Shown: positions 11,677 to 13,515 of the stretch, piece by piece
Layout: the number at the start of each line of letters is the position of its first letter
Position numbering within the stretch: the first letter of the stretch is position 1
The notes under the pieces: model-generated
Told to the model about the DNA's origin: nothing
The model's input: only the letters and a program-made list of their open reading frames with translations
Database searches by the model: none
Assembly (NCBI GenBank): GCA_028865375.1
Contig: JAGWKJ010000033.1
Coordinates: 1-13,515, forward strand
Direction: 5' to 3'
DNA from: Hyphomicrobiales bacterium
GTDB lineage: Bacteria; Pseudomonadota; Alphaproteobacteria; Rhizobiales; Beijerinckiaceae
Length of the DNA: 13,515 nucleotides
Program-made: the position numbers and the translations under genes

Positions 11677-13515
11677 ATGCCGGGACATCGGGTCGTCTTC
11701 ACGCCTTCGGGCAAGCGCGGGGACGCGGCCGACGGCGAGACGGCGCTCGCGCTGGCGCGCCGGCTCGGCGTCGACCTCGACTCGGTGTGCGGCGGACGCG
11801 GCATTTGCGGGCGCTGCCAGGTCGACCTCGCGGAAGGATCGTTCGCCAAGCACGGCGTCGAATCGCGCGCCGCGCACCTGAGCGCGCCCAACGCGGTGGA
11901 AGCCCGCTACGCCGACAAGCGCGGCGCGCCGAAGCCCGGCCGTCGGCTCGGCTGCCAGGCGGCGATCCTGGGCGACGTGGTGATCGACGTGCCGCCCGAA
12001 AGCCAGGCGCATCGCCAGGTCGTCCGCAAGCGCGCCGAGGCGCGGCCGATAGAAGTCGATCCGGTCGTCACGCTGCACTATGTCGAGGTTCGCGAACCCG
12101 ACATGGCCGACCCGACCGGCGATTTCGAACGCCTTCGCGAGGCGTTGAAGGTTCAATGGGGGATCGAGGCCGCGACCCCGCGCCTGGCGGTGCTGGCGGG
12201 GCTGCAGAAAGTCCTGCGCGCCGGCGGCTGGAAAGTCACGGTCGCGGTCAGGAACGGCCGTGACCCGGTCGCCGTGCATCCGGGCCTGAAGGAGCGCGTT
12301 TTCGGCGCCGCCTTCGACGTCGGCTCGACGACGATCGCCGCGCACCTCTGCGATCTCGCCACCGGCGACGTCGTCGCCTCGGCGGGCGCGATGAACCCGC
12401 AGATCCGCTTCGGCGAAGATCTGATGAGCCGGGTCTCCTACGTGATGATGAACCCGGGCGGCGAGGCGGAGCTGACAAAGGCGGTGCGCGAGGCGGCGGA
12501 CGCGCTGCTCGGCGATTGCGCGCGGGAAGCCGGCATCGCGCGCGGCGACGTGGCGGAGATCACGCTCGTCGGCAATCCGGTGATGCACCATCTGTTCCTC
12601 GGCCTCGACCCGACCGAGCTCGGCGGCGCGCCCTTCGCGCTGACCCTGGATTCCGCCTTCGAGGCGCCGGCCGCCGAACTCGGCCTTTCGGCCGCGCCCG
12701 GCGCGATGGTCTACGCGCTGCCATGCGTGGCGGGCCACGTCGGCGCCGACGCGGCGGGCGTCACGCTGTCGGAAGCGCCTTACCTGCGCGACGAGCGCAC
12801 GCTGATCGTCGACGTCGGCACCAACGCGGAGATCGTCTACGGCCGCCGCGGGCGACTGCTCGCCGCCTCCTCGCCGACCGGCCCCGCCTTCGAGGGCGCG
12901 CAGATCTCCTGCGGACAGCGCGCGGCGCCCGGCGCGATCGAGCGCGTCAGGATCGACCGCGCGACGCTGGAGCCGCGCTACAAGGTGATCGGCTGCGACC
13001 TGTGGTCGGACGAACCGGGCTTCGACGAGGCGACGGCGGCGACCGGCGTCACCGGCGTGTGCGGGTCGGGCATCATCGAGGCGATAGCCGAAATGTTCCT
13101 CGCCGGCGTGATCGACGGCGACGGCGCGATCCGCGGCGAACTTGCGGCGCACTCGCCCCGCGTGTTCGAGGTCGGCCGCACCCACGCCTATCGCCTGCGC
13201 GCGGGAGAACCCGACCTCGTGATTTACCAGACCGACGTTCGCGCGATCCAGCTCGCCAAGGCCGCGCTCTACGCCGGCGCGCAGCTGCTGATCGAGCGCT
13301 TCGGCGAGGGCGGGCCCGAGCGGGTCACGCTCGCCGGCGCCTTCGGCGCGCACATCGACCCCGTCCACGCGATGACGCTGGGCATGATCCCGGATTGCGA
13401 CCTCGCCAAGGTCGGCTCGGCGGGCAACGCGGCGGGCACCGGCGCGCGCATCGCGCTCCTGAACCGCGCCGCGCGCGGCGAGATCGAGCGCGTCGCGCGG
13501 GAAATCGAAAAGGTC
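11677..13515 (+). CDS. ATP-dependent reductive activator of corrinoid proteins (RACo/RamA-like ASKHA protein), partial at window end
   Basis: Reactivates corrinoid proteins by reducing accidentally oxidised Co(II) to Co(I), using ATP and an iron-sulfur cluster. 613 codons are visible with no stop. The N-terminal ferredoxin-like [2Fe-2S] domain has Cys38, Cys44, Cys47 (SVCGGRGICGRC) and Cys93 (RRLGCQA). A linker domain follows at about 105-205. The ASKHA ATPase part (DUF4445) starts near 208 with FGAAFDVGSTTIAAHL, then GNPVMHHLFLGLDPTEL at 299-315, LIVDVGTNAEIVYG at 376-389, SSPTGPAFEGAQISCGQRAA at 398-417, and LAGAFGAHIDP late in the sequence. Family members are around 630-650 residues, so only a short end is missing. 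ATG at 11677 has only a distant GAGG, and translation may depend on the preceding gene. The pairing with the MtbC-type gene confirms the role. Confidence 0.92.
   Translation, partial: MPGHRVVFTPSGKRGDAADGETALALARRLGVDLDSVCGGRGICGRCQVDLAEGSFAKHGVESRAAHLSAPNAVEARYADKRGAPKPGRRLGCQAAILGDVVIDVPPESQAHRQVVRKRAEARPIEVDPVVTLHYVEVREPDMADPTGDFERLREALKVQWGIEAATPRLAVLAGLQKVLRAGGWKVTVAVRNGRDPVAVHPGLKERVFGAAFDVGSTTIAAHLCDLATGDVVASAGAMNPQIRFGEDLMSRVSYVMMNPGGEAELTKAVREAADALLGDCAREAGIARGDVAEITLVGNPVMHHLFLGLDPTELGGAPFALTLDSAFEAPAAELGLSAAPGAMVYALPCVAGHVGADAAGVTLSEAPYLRDERTLIVDVGTNAEIVYGRRGRLLAASSPTGPAFEGAQISCGQRAAPGAIERVRIDRATLEPRYKVIGCDLWSDEPGFDEATAATGVTGVCGSGIIEAIAEMFLAGVIDGDGAIRGELAAHSPRVFEVGRTHAYRLRAGEPDLVIYQTDVRAIQLAKAALYAGAQLLIERFGEGGPERVTLAGAFGAHIDPVHAMTLGMIPDCDLAKVGSAGNAAGTGARIALLNRAARGEIERVAREIEKV

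Noticed and set aside
11521..13368. Minus-strand open frame of about 615 codons opposite the corrinoid activator
   Set aside because: The plus strand carries the Fe-S cysteines and ASKHA motifs; the antisense frame is Arg/Ala/Asp-rich noise.

Overview
The window is very GC-rich (roughly two thirds G+C by eye) and densely coded, with short gaps, ATGA/GTGA start-stop overlaps and strong GGGAGG-type ribosome sites. Family content (Liv-type ABC importer, GalB/GalC/GalD-like enzymes, LysR regulator, MtbC-like corrinoid protein and its activator) suggests an alphaproteobacterium, perhaps Rhizobiales or Rhodospirillales. This placement is an inference. I see no rRNA, tRNA, CRISPR, insertion sequence or origin, and no gene-free stretch above 300 bases.

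Layout. (1) 1-4498, minus strand: a complete branched-chain-amino-acid-type (HAAT) ABC importer operon, transcribed as binding protein, LivH, LivM, LivG, LivF. LivF is cut by the window start. (2) 4698-5890, minus strand: a small conserved protein of unknown function followed by a shikimate dehydrogenase (aroE family). (3) 6086-9514, minus strand: a tight four-gene catabolic operon of GalB-like PIG-L hydratase, VOC-type extradiol dioxygenase, GalC/LigK-like aldolase and GalD/LigU-like tautomerase. (4) 9628-10812, plus strand: a divergent LysR-type regulator with two N-terminal DNA-binding domains. (5) 10941-13515, plus strand: an MtbC-type corrinoid protein and the start of a RACo/RamA-type ATP-dependent corrinoid activator, which runs off the window end.

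How it may work together (inference). The operon in (3) holds the three enzymes that turn 4-oxalomesaconate into pyruvate and oxaloacetate, plus a ring-cleaving dioxygenase. It lacks LigC and LigI, so the ring-cleavage product should already be a tricarboxylate, as in gallate 4,5-cleavage. Known gallate dioxygenases are LigAB/GalA-type (type II), but here the dioxygenase is a VOC-fold (type I) enzyme in which a conserved catalytic His is Tyr. The neighbouring AroE could feed hydroaromatic acids (AroE enzymes can oxidise 3-dehydroshikimate to gallate). The Liv importer could bring in the aromatic or hydroaromatic acid. The corrinoid module could belong to an O-demethylase that produces gallate or catechol substrates from methoxylated aromatics, or it could be an unrelated betaine/methylamine system. 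The VOC-based route, the Tyr substitution and the double-HTH LysR are the most unusual points.

Gaps: 4499-4697 (199 bp) is the binding-protein leader and shows no clear sigma-70 promoter. 5891-6085 (195 bp) separates the two minus-strand operons and shows no clear terminator. 9515-9627 is the divergent control region with a LysR-type box. 10813-10940 carries two inverted repeats and a candidate promoter.
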